Assembly: GCF_030944625.1 (NCBI RefSeq)
Contig: NZ_JAUSXY010000001.1
Span: 744,001 to 808,000, forward strand
Reading direction: 5' to 3'
Length of the DNA stretch: 64,000 bases
Origin: Arthrobacter sp. SLBN-112
GTDB taxonomy: Bacteria > Actinomycetota > Actinomycetes > Actinomycetales > Micrococcaceae
Of the stretch, positions 17,968 through 25,985 are shown piece after piece (position 1 is the stretch's first letter; every line of letters starts with the position of its first letter). Below the pieces are notes generated by a model, which was given only the letters and a program-made list of their open reading frames with translations, was not told the origin of the DNA and searched no databases. A program made the translations under genes and the position numbers.

Positions 17968-18306
17968 ATGATCCGCCGCCACACAGTCCTTGCCGCCGCA
18001 TTGTCCACAGCCGTGTTGTTGACCGGGTGCGGTGCGGCAGGTGACGCGGCCGGCAACGCGGCCAGTGCTGCCGCCTCCCAGGCGGCCTCCGCGGTGGCGC
18101 AGGAGGTCACCAAGCAGATCTGCGCCAGGGTCCAGGACGGGCTTGTCAGCGTGGAGGACAAAAAGGCGCTGGCAGGGCTGGTGTCCGCGGCCCGGGAGGC
18201 CGGGGTCCCGGCGGAAATTACGACGCCGCTGGGCGACGTGGCCGCATCCGGAGACCAAGTGCCCGCGGACTCGGTCAAGGCCCTCAAGGACGCCTGCCGC
18301 GCCTGA
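17968..18306 (+). CDS. Small putative lipoprotein
   Basis: 112 residues. The N terminus has Arg-Arg, a hydrophobic core and a lipobox LLTGC (Cys near residue 21), so it is probably lipid-anchored outside the membrane. The mature part is Ala-rich and then compact with one further pair of Cys residues (ICAR and DACRA) that might form a disulfide. Function is not recognised. It starts 9 bases after the alditol oxidase gene. Confidence 0.7.
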   Translation: MIRRHTVLAAALSTAVLLTGCGAAGDAAGNAASAAASQAASAVAQEVTKQICARVQDGLVSVEDKKALAGLVSAAREAGVPAEITTPLGDVAASGDQVPADSVKALKDACRA

Positions 18307-18411
18307 CGCGCAAGGGGGTCGGAAGGCCCTTCAGCAGACGTCCACCCGCGCCTACGGTGGAATGACGAACCGCAGATCAGTGGAACGTCATCACGCGCGA
18401 AGGAGACCGTC

Positions 18412-19572
18412 ATGGCAGAGCGCGGCAATACCCACCACGGTTCCAGCCTGGAGGCCTACACCGTCCTGTACCGCCTTCCCGGACCTTGGTGCACTGCCTA
18501 TGTGGATGCCGGAACGGGAACCGTGGACACCCTGGAGGCAGGCGACGTCCGGCCGGTGAATGCACGCGCACAGCTTGAGGCACAGGGGGCCTCGTCCGCA
18601 GACATCATAGCGATGGAGCATGCCCTCAAACCGGCAGTGGGGGTTCCTTCCCCGGTATCCCGGTTTGTCCTGGTCCGCCGCGGGCAAATCGAAGTCAATG
18701 AGGTTCTGCCCGGTCCCCTGCTAATGCCGGAACGGCTGGCATTTGGTCCCGTTCCAGACCTGCTGCCGCTGGTCAAGCACCGGCCGGAAGAGCTCTCCTA
18801 CATCGTGGCTGAAGTGAGCCGCGAACATGGCGAAATACGACGCTACCGTGCCGGAACCGGCGGCCCGGGCAGCGTCCAGGAAGTGGAAGGCTCCTCTCTG
18901 CACGTCCATAAGTTCCACGGAGGTGGCTGGTCGCAGTTGCGTTTCCAGCACCATACCGAAGACGTCTGGCGCCGCAACGCCGACGAGGTGGCAGGCGAAA
19001 TAGACAGGGTTGCCAGGAGCAGCGGCGCGCGGCTGATCGTCCTGGCCGGCGACATCCGGGCCCGCGGCCTGGTCAAGGAAAACCTTTCCGAGGCCAGCAT
19101 GGCCCTCGTGTCGGAAGTTGATTCGCACACGCATACTGCCGGAGCGGACAGCGCCGACCTGGAGGACGAGGTGAAAGCGCGGGTGTCCGAGGTGTGGGCC
19201 GCGGAGCAGCAGGCAGTCATGGACCGGTTGGCGGTCCAGGAGGGCCAGGCCAACCCCGGGGCGGTCCACGGTATCCGGGCGGCAGTGGATTCACTCCAAC
19301 AAGCCCAGGTGGAGGTCCTGATCCTTGATGATGCCGCCCTGTCCGAACAGAGCCTGCTGGCACTCGATGCCGAACCATGGATCGCGGCCGCCCGGGAGGA
19401 GACCTTGGCGGCAGGACTTCTGGGAGAAGCCCCTGCCCCGGCGGCCCTGCTGAGGGCAGCGGCCCTGACTGACGCGCGTGTTCTCCTGGTGCCGGCGTCG
19501 GTCCTTCCGGAGGGCGTCGATGTCGCGGCACTCCTGCGCTGGCCCTCGGGACCGCAGCTCCCGGCGTCGTAA
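18412..19572 (+). CDS. eRF1-like (baeRF / Vms1-type) domain protein
   Basis: 386 residues. The organisation resembles the bacterial/archaeal-eRF1-like proteins (such as mycobacterial Rv2629): an N-terminal region with VLVRRGQIEV, a central segment HVHKFHGGGWSQLRFQHHTE, where GGW corresponds to the loop replacing the eRF1 GGQ, and a C-terminal L7Ae-like part with EVLILDDAAL and VLLVPASVLP. Such proteins may bind ribosomes or act as peptidyl-tRNA hydrolases under stress; in this protein that is inference. Good ribosome site (GAAGGAGA) before the ATG at 18412. Transcribed alone. Confidence 0.72.
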   Translation: MAERGNTHHGSSLEAYTVLYRLPGPWCTAYVDAGTGTVDTLEAGDVRPVNARAQLEAQGASSADIIAMEHALKPAVGVPSPVSRFVLVRRGQIEVNEVLPGPLLMPERLAFGPVPDLLPLVKHRPEELSYIVAEVSREHGEIRRYRAGTGGPGSVQEVEGSSLHVHKFHGGGWSQLRFQHHTEDVWRRNADEVAGEIDRVARSSGARLIVLAGDIRARGLVKENLSEASMALVSEVDSHTHTAGADSADLEDEVKARVSEVWAAEQQAVMDRLAVQEGQANPGAVHGIRAAVDSLQQAQVEVLILDDAALSEQSLLALDAEPWIAAAREETLAAGLLGEAPAPAALLRAAALTDARVLLVPASVLPEGVDVAALLRWPSGPQLPAS

Positions 19573-19621
19573 AGGGCCTGCCCAAGAGGGTGGCGTGCGG
19601 TAAGTCCGGTCTCCTGGCCCG

Positions 19622-20155
19622 TCAGTTCTGGCGGGGCTGGTCCCACGCCCGCATGCCGCTTGCCCGGCTGGACTGCGCCCGGTGCCCGGTCCGGTGTTCG
19701 GGCGGGGCAAACGGGACCACGCCTGTCTCCCTGCCGGGCGGCACGGCGTGGACAAACTTGGTGAGCTCCTCCCGGAGGGCCTTCCAAGAGATGTCGGAGT
19801 CATGGGGATAGGCGTTGACCTCCGCCTGCCGTGCGGCTTCGACGGCAGCGGTGCCGGAAGTGGTTAATTCCACTTTGAACTGCCGGCGGTCCGAGGCCTG
19901 CCGGGTCCGGGTAATCAGTCCGGCGGCTTCCAGTCGCGTGAGGACCCGGCCCAGCGTCTGGCTCTGGACCCTGATCTCCTCGGCAAGCTGCTCCTGGTTA
20001 AGCGGGCCCCCGGTAAGCCCTTCCAGGGCAATAACACTGGCACGGGTCAGGCCAAGGTGGGCGAGGGCATCGTCCTGGCGCCGCTGGATCATGCGTGCCG
20101 CCAGCGTGATCAGGCGGTAACTGCTCCGGGCATCCGGATCGAGGTTGCTGGTCAT
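19622..20155 (-). CDS. MarR-family transcriptional regulator
   Basis: 177 residues with the MarR winged helix: LTRASVIALEGL, NQEQLAEEIRVQSQTLGRVLTRLEAAGLI (recognition helix) and the wing RQASDRRQFKVELT. The C terminus has an extra 40 or so residues rich in Gly, Pro and Arg. Sixty-three bases upstream of its ATG is the palindrome TAAGCATGCTTA (20219-20230). The same 12-mer occurs upstream of the pyridoxamine-oxidase-like gene at 23907-24389. It therefore probably represses itself and that gene. The ligand is unknown. Confidence 0.85.
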   Translation of the reverse strand: MTSNLDPDARSSYRLITLAARMIQRRQDDALAHLGLTRASVIALEGLTGGPLNQEQLAEEIRVQSQTLGRVLTRLEAAGLITRTRQASDRRQFKVELTTSGTAAVEAARQAEVNAYPHDSDISWKALREELTKFVHAVPPGRETGVVPFAPPEHRTGHRAQSSRASGMRAWDQPRQN

Positions 20156-20218
20156 CGGGCCGCGGCCTTCCTGCAGGTGGCAAGGTGCTGGTCACCCCGC
20201 GTCGCTACCCTTCTACAA

Positions 20219-20230
20219 TAAGCATGCTTA
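20219..20230. promoter_or_regulatory. Palindrome TAAGCATGCTTA, candidate MarR autoregulatory operator
   Basis: A perfect 12-bp palindrome, A/T-rich at its ends, lies 63 bases upstream of the marR start. An identical 12-mer is at 24443-24454. MarR proteins usually bind such short palindromes near their own promoters. Confidence 0.55.
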
Positions 20231-20284
20231 GCAACATATCCGCAAGTAGACTTATCATTCGACTGCCGGCGAACCAGGAATTGG

Positions 20285-21031
20285 TTATCTTTTGCCCTTT
20301 TTCCGCGAGCCCCGGCCCCGGCCCTTGTCCGGGTTTGGGGCGTAGCGCTGGGCCACTTTGGGTGCCTTTTTGGTACCGGTTCCCCGCCGGTCAGGTTTGG
20401 CTTCATTCTTTTCCTTGACCGGCTGTGCCGACGGCTGCCGCGAACTTTGGGCGGTGCGCCCGCGCACGATGCCAATGAATTCCTCGAGGACCTCGTCCGT
20501 GGCTTCGGCGGGCCAGGCCAACGCGATCTCCGTTCCGTCCGTCCCCGTCAGCCGCCGCGCCACCGTGTCTTTGACGTTGAAGTGGCGCGCCACCGGCATG
20601 GGGAGGATCACCAGCCCGGCACCGGCGGCAACCACCTGGAGCGCCGCCTCCGGTCCGCCCAATGCAGCAACGTCGAGGAATGATTCCTGTGCGAGGTCGG
20701 CAAGCGCCACTTCCTCGAACACCGAAATCTCGTGGCCTTTGGGAGCCACCACCACGGGCTGCTCCTCATAAAGCGGGATAACGCTGAGGCCCTCCCGGTC
20801 AACCGGAAGGCGGACGAACGCCATGTCCGCCGCACTGTCACGCAGCACCTGAAGCTGGTCAGCGTCGTCGACCATGAATGCCCGCAGCGGAATATCCTGC
20901 ATCCGCTCCTCCCACCGGCGGATCCACTTGCCCGGCGTCACTCCTGCCACGTAGGAGATGCGCAGCATCCGCGGCTCGGCCCCGGCAATGGCATCGGGGG
21001 CGTCAGGGGCAGGGGTATTGTCGGCGGGCAC
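20285..21031 (-). CDS. LysR-type substrate-binding domain protein without DNA-binding domain
   Basis: About 248 residues from the GTG at 21031. RISYVAGVTPGKWIRRWEER begins a type-2 periplasmic-binding fold like the effector domain of LysR regulators, and VIPLYEEQPVVVAPKGHEI is the typical hinge region. There is no helix-turn-helix; the frame upstream of 21031 is not HTH-like. The C terminus is a Lys/Arg/Gly-rich tail (about 50 residues) that could bind nucleic acid. Such genes sit divergently beside DUF5997 genes in related actinobacteria, as here (37-base gap). Role unknown. Confidence 0.68.
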   Translation of the reverse strand: MPADNTPAPDAPDAIAGAEPRMLRISYVAGVTPGKWIRRWEERMQDIPLRAFMVDDADQLQVLRDSAADMAFVRLPVDREGLSVIPLYEEQPVVVAPKGHEISVFEEVALADLAQESFLDVAALGGPEAALQVVAAGAGLVILPMPVARHFNVKDTVARRLTGTDGTEIALAWPAEATDEVLEEFIGIVRGRTAQSSRQPSAQPVKEKNEAKPDRRGTGTKKAPKVAQRYAPNPDKGRGRGSRKKGKR

Positions 21032-21068
21032 GTCTTCACAGTACCCGCCGCCCGGATACCCTTGAAGC

Positions 21069-21473
21069 ATGACCTCTGCAAACTCCCAGTCCATGAAGCC
21101 GGCCACTGTTGCCAAGAAACTTGGCATCTACCTGCCTGCTGCGCCGCAGGAGTTCCAGGATTCAACCATCACCCGCGAGGAATTCGCCGAGCTTCAGGCC
21201 AACCCGCCGGAGTGGCTCGCCGAACTCCGCCGCAACGGCCCGCATCCCCGCCCGGTGGTCGCCCAGAAGCTCAACGTCTCCATCAGCGGCCTGGCCCGCG
21301 GCGGCGTGGAGGAAGCGCTCACGACGGCGGAAATCACCGCCCTGCTGCAGGCACCGCCGCAGTGGCTGGTCACCGAACGCTCCACGCACGCGGCTGTCCG
21401 CGCCGCGGCCCAGCGGGTCAAGGACGAGGCCGTGAAGAAGCAAGCCAAGAAGGACCGCGAACAGGCGAAGTAG
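21069..21473 (+). CDS. DUF5997 family protein
   Basis: 134 residues, charged, no membrane segment. The sequence (KPATVAKKLGIYLPAAP, PPEWLAELRRNGPHPRPVVAQKL, APPQWLVTER) matches a small conserved actinobacterial family of unknown function. The middle, VAQKLNVSISGLARGG, looks like a short helix-turn-helix. The C terminus is Lys-rich. Divergent from the LysR-like gene. Confidence 0.72.
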   Translation: MTSANSQSMKPATVAKKLGIYLPAAPQEFQDSTITREEFAELQANPPEWLAELRRNGPHPRPVVAQKLNVSISGLARGGVEEALTTAEITALLQAPPQWLVTERSTHAAVRAAAQRVKDEAVKKQAKKDREQAK

Positions 21474-21475
21474 CC

Positions 21476-21856
21476 TCAGTCCTGGTGGATCTGGATGTAG
21501 TTGCCGCAGCCGTCGTCGAACACGGCGCTGGTACCGAACGGATCCGTGGTGGGCGGGGTCTTGAAGCTGACACCGGCGGCCGTCAGCCGTTCGTACTCGG
21601 CCTGGACATCCGGGACGCCGAAGACGATGGCGGGCAGGCCTGCCTCACGGACGGCGTTCATGTAGTCCGCGCCGATCGGGTTGTCGCTGGGTTCCAGGAG
21701 CAGCCCGGTGGAACTGTCATCCGCGCCAGGATCCTTGATGATGTAGAGGTTGTACTCAGGCATGGCCATGAGCGTGTCGAAACCCAGGGTCCCTGTATAG
21801 AAGGCATGGGCGGTGGCGGGATCCTGGACGTGGATGCTGCACATTTTGATACGCAT
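21476..21856 (-). CDS. VOC family protein (glyoxalase/bleomycin-resistance fold)
   Basis: 126 residues with the two beta-alpha-beta-beta-beta repeats of the VOC fold: MCSIHVQDPATAHAFYTGTLGF at the start and FDDGCGNYIQIHQD at the end. The ATG at 21854-21856 sits at the family's normal N terminus. Metal-dependent small-molecule enzymes and antibiotic-binding proteins share this fold, and nothing here identifies the substrate. The stop lies 2 bases from the converging DUF5997 stop. Confidence 0.8.
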   Translation of the reverse strand: MRIKMCSIHVQDPATAHAFYTGTLGFDTLMAMPEYNLYIIKDPGADDSSTGLLLEPSDNPIGADYMNAVREAGLPAIVFGVPDVQAEYERLTAAGVSFKTPPTTDPFGTSAVFDDGCGNYIQIHQD

Positions 21857-21869
21857 GGGTCCACGGTAC

Positions 21870-22427
21870 TCATGCCCTGAGCGTTTGCAGTGCGGTCGCC
21901 CAGGAAATGATCTGGCCAAAGAGCCGCTGGAGTGACTGTTCGGCGCCGTCGGAGGGTGTGAAGGTGGTGTACTCCCGGAAGTCTGTGGCAAACGTGAGCG
22001 CAACCTGGGCCCGCACGTCGGCCATCTGGAGCTCGCCGGCGATCAGCCGCAGGTTCTCCACCGCCCGGACACCACCGGCGCTCCCGTAGCTGACGAATGC
22101 GGCTGCCTTGTTGTTCCATTCGGCGTAGAGGTAGTCCAAAGCATTCTTCAGGGCCGCGGGAACTGAATGGTTGTATTCGGCGGTGACAAAGATATACCCG
22201 TCGAATTCCCTGACCGCCGCGGCCCACTGCTTCGTGGGGTCGTTCTGGTATTTGCCCCGTGAAGGCGGCACCGGCTCGTCCAGGAGGGGAAGATCGAAGT
22301 CTGCCACGTCAAGCATCCCGAATTCGGCGCCGCCGTGCTCCCCCGCGCGCCTGAGCACCCAGTCTGCCACGTCCCGGCCGCGTCGCCCCGGCCGCGTACT
22401 GCCCGCCACCACTGCGATCCTGACCAT
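21870..22427 (-). CDS. NADPH-dependent FMN reductase family protein
   Basis: 185 residues with a flavodoxin-like fold. VVAGSTRPGRRG near the N terminus is the FMN-phosphate loop, and FVTAEYNHSVPAALKNALDYLY is the family's flavin-contact motif. It probably reduces quinones, azo compounds or free flavin with NAD(P)H. Its stop is 13 bases before the VOC gene start, on the same strand, so the two are probably co-transcribed. Confidence 0.86.
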   Translation of the reverse strand: MVRIAVVAGSTRPGRRGRDVADWVLRRAGEHGGAEFGMLDVADFDLPLLDEPVPPSRGKYQNDPTKQWAAAVREFDGYIFVTAEYNHSVPAALKNALDYLYAEWNNKAAAFVSYGSAGGVRAVENLRLIAGELQMADVRAQVALTFATDFREYTTFTPSDGAEQSLQRLFGQIISWATALQTLRA

Positions 22428-22588
22428 CGTCCGCCTCCTTGCCTGCGCGGCGCTCCTAAACGGGACAACAGCGCTGTTCGGCGTTTATTCCGGGGCCGGA
22501 TGCCATTGACGCTGTGCCCGGAAGACGATGCAATGGAATGACCAGCCCGGGCGTTCCGGCCGGGGCCTGCGGGCGCTGGAGGTGCAAA

Positions 22589-23215
22589 ATGTCAGCCATG
22601 GCCGAACTCCTGTTCCAGGGACTGCATCAGGGTGCGTGGGCGGTCCTGTTATGCGGTCCTGTACTGGTTGCCAGCGTGGCCGCCACTGTTTTTTCCGTAC
22701 GACGGCGGGCCCAGGGCCGGGCGGGCCGCGCGGCGGAGGTGCCGGACCAGCTCTTTTGGGACGTCTTCCTGGGCTCCTGCGTAGCACTTCCTGCGTTGAT
22801 CATCCCTGCCATGACGTCCCCTTGGGCCGGGCTTGTCATGGCGGGAGCCGCTGTGGCCGCGGGAATTGGCGCCCACCACGGCACTCCCCGTTACCTGGCT
22901 TGGCATGCCGCGCGCCGTGAGCACCGGCAGCAGCTCTCCGCCCATCAGGCCGCCACAGCACGCCATGACGAGCTTCTGGTCCGCTGGCGCCGCTATGAGC
23001 TCGATCCGGCCAGCAGTATCGACTACCCCGCACTGGCCGATGTGCGGCGGCCGGAGACCTCGGCCCTGATCAAGGCAATGCGGAGGGCGGACCAGCTGCG
23101 CACTGCCGCTCACACCACCTACCCGGACGCCGTCGGAAGCCTCGCGGCAACCCTGGCGGCGGCCGAACGGTCGGCGGGAATTCCGTCCCGTCAGCCGGCC
23201 GACCAAGCCGGCTGA
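22589..23215 (+). CDS. Hypothetical membrane protein with two N-terminal spans
   Basis: About 208 residues from the ATG at 22589 (GGAGGTG just upstream). Two hydrophobic segments are visible (around AVLLCGPVLVASVAATVF and ALPALIIPAMTSPWAGLVMAGAAVAAG), followed by a basic helical cytoplasmic domain rich in Arg, Ala and Glu (WHAARREHRQQL onward). No known family is recognised. Isolated gene. Confidence 0.6.
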   Translation: MSAMAELLFQGLHQGAWAVLLCGPVLVASVAATVFSVRRRAQGRAGRAAEVPDQLFWDVFLGSCVALPALIIPAMTSPWAGLVMAGAAVAAGIGAHHGTPRYLAWHAARREHRQQLSAHQAATARHDELLVRWRRYELDPASSIDYPALADVRRPETSALIKAMRRADQLRTAAHTTYPDAVGSLAATLAAAERSAGIPSRQPADQAG

Positions 23216-23275
23216 CATTAACTGCTGTGTCGCGAGCGGTGGATCGGGCAGCAGCACCGGCGATAGCCTCAGAAG

Positions 23276-23884
23276 ATGAAGCCTGAGGAAATGCCGGTCC
23301 ATGACAAGTTCGGAAGGCTGCTGGAGGACCGTGGAGTCTGGCGCCAAGCCACCACCCTCGAGGCCGCCGGGGAATTGACGGCCCGATGGCTGGAGGGCGG
23401 GAGTTCATACCAGCCCGGACATTTTGCTCCGGGCTCCGACAACGAGACCAAGCCCATCGCCACAGCCCTGGCCGAGCTGAACCGGCATGGGCTGTTCACC
23501 AAGGAATCCCAGCCCGGCATCCGGGACGGCGCCGCGGCGCAACGGGAGTATGTCACCGGCTTCTGCAGCGCCGCCACCGCCGGCGAACTGCTGGCGTTAT
23601 CCACCCGCACCGAGCTGGTGACCGTGGCGCACGCACCGGGTGAGGCAAGCAGCGCAGCCATCCCCGTGACCCTGGCCGGATCGGAAGTCACAACGGTGCT
23701 CGGCTCCAGCGAGAACCCGGTGGAGGAGGAACAGATCCGGGACTGGGCAGTGGAAACCAACGATGCCCTGGCCCTGCTCCTCGCGGACTCCTGGTACGTG
23801 GAAATCCTGGATCCGCTGTGGGGCCGCAATGACGTGCTGCTGCCGGCCGTCCTGCAGGCACTGAAAAGGGCGGAGCAGCCGTAG
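23276..23884 (+). CDS. Hypothetical cytoplasmic protein
   Basis: 202 residues, acidic, no signal or membrane segment. Sequence features include ARWLEGGSSYQPGHF, TKPIATALAELNRHGLFT and REYVTGFC; these resemble a small actinobacterial family (possibly DUF6919), but the assignment is uncertain. Codon use is like its neighbours. Function unknown. Confidence 0.6.
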   Translation: MKPEEMPVHDKFGRLLEDRGVWRQATTLEAAGELTARWLEGGSSYQPGHFAPGSDNETKPIATALAELNRHGLFTKESQPGIRDGAAAQREYVTGFCSAATAGELLALSTRTELVTVAHAPGEASSAAIPVTLAGSEVTTVLGSSENPVEEEQIRDWAVETNDALALLLADSWYVEILDPLWGRNDVLLPAVLQALKRAEQP

Positions 23885-23906
23885 CCGCCCCGCCCCCTGG
23901 CACTGC

Positions 23907-24389
23907 TTAGAGCTCCACGGTTCCGCTCTCGCCAACGCTCATCCGGCTGTTGGTGACCTTAGACTTCACCCACTGCAGCACGGTTGCCGCCGTGCCACCC
24001 GGGCTGGTCCAGTACTCCGCGGATTCGGATTCGACCCGGAGCAGGCACACCTCCGGGGTGTCCGGACCGTCCGGGAACCAGGCTTCAACCACCTGGTTCC
24101 ACATTTCGTGGATTTTGGCCCGATCCGTGACAACCTCGGCGGTTCCGGCCACGGAAACCCATTCGGTGTTCTTGCCGAAGGCGACGTTGACGCGCGGATC
24201 AGCCCGGACGTGCGCAACCTGCGAGGTACCCAGGCCCGTGAAGAACCACATGTCGCCGTCGTCCATGACTTCCTGGACTGCCAGCGGACGGCTGACGAGG
24301 GCGCCTTCTTCGTTGATGGTGGTGACCATCCCGATCTTGGCATCGTTGATGATCTCAGTAACCTTGCTGATGCTCTGGGCGTCAGTCAT
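23907..24389 (-). CDS. Pyridoxamine 5'-phosphate oxidase family protein (general stress protein 26-like)
   Basis: 160 residues of the split-barrel flavin fold: IGMVTTINEEGALVSRPLAVQ, MWFFTGLGTSQVAHV and VNVAFGKNTEWVSVAGTAEV match the GSP26-like group, which binds FMN or F420. It contains no catalytic signature of true PdxH. Fifty-three bases upstream of the ATG is TAAGCATGCTTA (24443-24454), identical to the site before the marR gene at 19622-20155, so it is probably repressed by that MarR. Confidence 0.82.
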   Translation of the reverse strand: MTDAQSISKVTEIINDAKIGMVTTINEEGALVSRPLAVQEVMDDGDMWFFTGLGTSQVAHVRADPRVNVAFGKNTEWVSVAGTAEVVTDRAKIHEMWNQVVEAWFPDGPDTPEVCLLRVESESAEYWTSPGGTAATVLQWVKSKVTNSRMSVGESGTVEL

Positions 24390-24442
24390 GCCTCACCTCG
24401 TTCGTCTGAAGTCGGGGACGCTCCCCGCCGCCAGCCTATTAG

Positions 24443-24454
24443 TAAGCATGCTTA
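24443..24454. promoter_or_regulatory. Palindrome TAAGCATGCTTA, candidate MarR operator
   Basis: This 12-bp palindrome is identical to the one at 20219-20230 and lies 53 bases upstream of the pyridoxamine-oxidase-like gene and one base beyond the stop of the amine oxidase gene. Confidence 0.55.
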
Positions 24455-24455
24455 T

Positions 24456-25847
24456 TTACCAGCCGGCGGCGATCGGAACCTTTGCCACCTCGGCGATGCG
24501 CGCGGCAGTCAGGCGTCCCAGCCGGACGGCCCCGTCGACGTGCTGGTAACCTTCCGCAGCAAGGTCGGAGGAGGACCAGTAGATCGGGCCAACAGGAGCC
24601 AGCTGGTCCTTTCCATAGCGGTGCAGCCCCCCCAGGTCGTAGCTGGCAGCGTAGGCGCCGCGGGTCCACTCCTCCGAGCCCCAGTCGGACTCGTAGTAGA
24701 CCTCCGGAGCCAGCGCCTCCTCGCCCAGGAAGCCGGCGATGGACTCCAGGATGGCGCGCTTGCGGTCCTCGGCACTGAGTTCGAAGACGGCGTCGGCCTT
24801 TTCATCCGAAATAAAGCCAACCAGGGTGCCGCGGGAATCTCCGTGGTTGGTGTTGTCGTACACCTCCTGGACCAGGGCATCCGCACCGAAGCCGGTGCCC
24901 GAGAGCCCCTTGTCCCGCCAGAAAGGCGTCGCGTAGACGGCATGGACCTTGATGACCAGGCCCAGGGACTGGTGCTGGTGCATCTGGTGCTGGCGGCGTG
25001 GCAGCGGCGGGTTGAAGGAGACGCGGGAGTAGAGGTTAGGCGGCACGGCCATGATCACAAACCGGGCATTCACGGTGGCGCGGTCCGACTCGACGCTCAC
25101 GCGGTGCCCGCCGTCGGCATCCGGCTCCCAGTTGATGGTGCGCACCGGGGAATCCAGGACGACGTCGTCGCCCAACTCCTGCGCCTGGAGCAGCGAAACC
25201 TGCTGCATCCCGCCCACCACGCGGCGGTCCAGGATGAAGTCCTCGTCGGTCAGGTGGGTGAACGAGCCGGCCGAGGCAGCCATCAGGACCGCCTGCAGGG
25301 CGGAGAAGGCGTGGGCCGGCTTGGTGAGCATGCCGCCTGCAATGAAGAGACCGATATTCTTGCAGGCTTCCTCGTTGGCCGAGTTTTGCCGCAGCCAGTG
25401 ATGGAAGGAGATGGTGTCCAGTTCCCGGGCTTTCGGGTGGGCCCACGGCTCCGTGGCACCAATTTCGGCGGCCAGGCCGTCCAGGAGGGCCACCAGGCGG
25501 TCCATTTCGACGGCGGTGTCCGCGTCCACGGGGAAGGTGTCGCCGGTGTAGCGCACGGGCGCGCCGTCCGTGCCGATGTAGATGGACTCACCATCGCGGT
25601 AACGCGGATAGGTCTCCAGGTTCAGTTCCTGGAGCAGTTCCAGGAGGGCCGTCTGGTCCGGGGAGACCCACTGGCCGCCAATCTCGAGCATGGCGCCGTC
25701 CACGGTGTCCGTCCAGGTGCGGCCGCCCACGCGGTCGCGGGCCTCGAGCACGGCAACGGTGAGGCCGGCCTTCTTCAGTTCACGGGCGGCGGTGAGTCCG
25801 GACGGCCCGGCTCCAACGACCACGACGTCGCGGTTCAGGTTCAGCAT
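24456..25847 (-). CDS. Flavin monoamine oxidase, putrescine-oxidase-like
   Basis: 463 residues. The FAD-binding motif VVVGAGPSGL (about 9-18), VLEARDRVGGRTW and LEIGGQWVSPDQ are characteristic of the flavin amine oxidase family and look particularly like the putrescine oxidases of Rhodococcus and Kocuria. GPIYWSSSDLA and the C-terminal GAVRLGRLTA region form the second FAD contact. It would oxidise putrescine to 4-aminobutanal, ammonia and H2O2 in the cytoplasm. Thirty-eight bases upstream of the ATG is the palindrome shared with agmatine deiminase, and beyond that lies the divergent TetR gene. Confidence 0.86.
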   Translation of the reverse strand: MLNLNRDVVVVGAGPSGLTAARELKKAGLTVAVLEARDRVGGRTWTDTVDGAMLEIGGQWVSPDQTALLELLQELNLETYPRYRDGESIYIGTDGAPVRYTGDTFPVDADTAVEMDRLVALLDGLAAEIGATEPWAHPKARELDTISFHHWLRQNSANEEACKNIGLFIAGGMLTKPAHAFSALQAVLMAASAGSFTHLTDEDFILDRRVVGGMQQVSLLQAQELGDDVVLDSPVRTINWEPDADGGHRVSVESDRATVNARFVIMAVPPNLYSRVSFNPPLPRRQHQMHQHQSLGLVIKVHAVYATPFWRDKGLSGTGFGADALVQEVYDNTNHGDSRGTLVGFISDEKADAVFELSAEDRKRAILESIAGFLGEEALAPEVYYESDWGSEEWTRGAYAASYDLGGLHRYGKDQLAPVGPIYWSSSDLAAEGYQHVDGAVRLGRLTAARIAEVAKVPIAAGW

Positions 25848-25885
25848 GATGTCCTCTCTTTGGTTTCCCAGGTGACGGAAACCAC

Positions 25886-25906
25886 TAAATGAATGGCATT
25901 CATTTA
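25886..25906. promoter_or_regulatory. Perfect 21-bp palindrome, likely TetR operator in a divergent promoter
   Basis: Arms TAAATGAATG (25886-25895) and CATTCATTTA (25897-25906) flank one central base. The copy at 13648-13670 has the same arms extended by one base at each end. Its position between a divergent regulator and its target enzyme is classic for TetR-family control. Confidence 0.74.
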
Positions 25907-25985
25907 TTAGAACTATAGCGGGTGGCCGCTTGGAGCGGAAGTACCGGATGGAATAATGCTGGAGACCACCAACGAAAGGGCAGCA

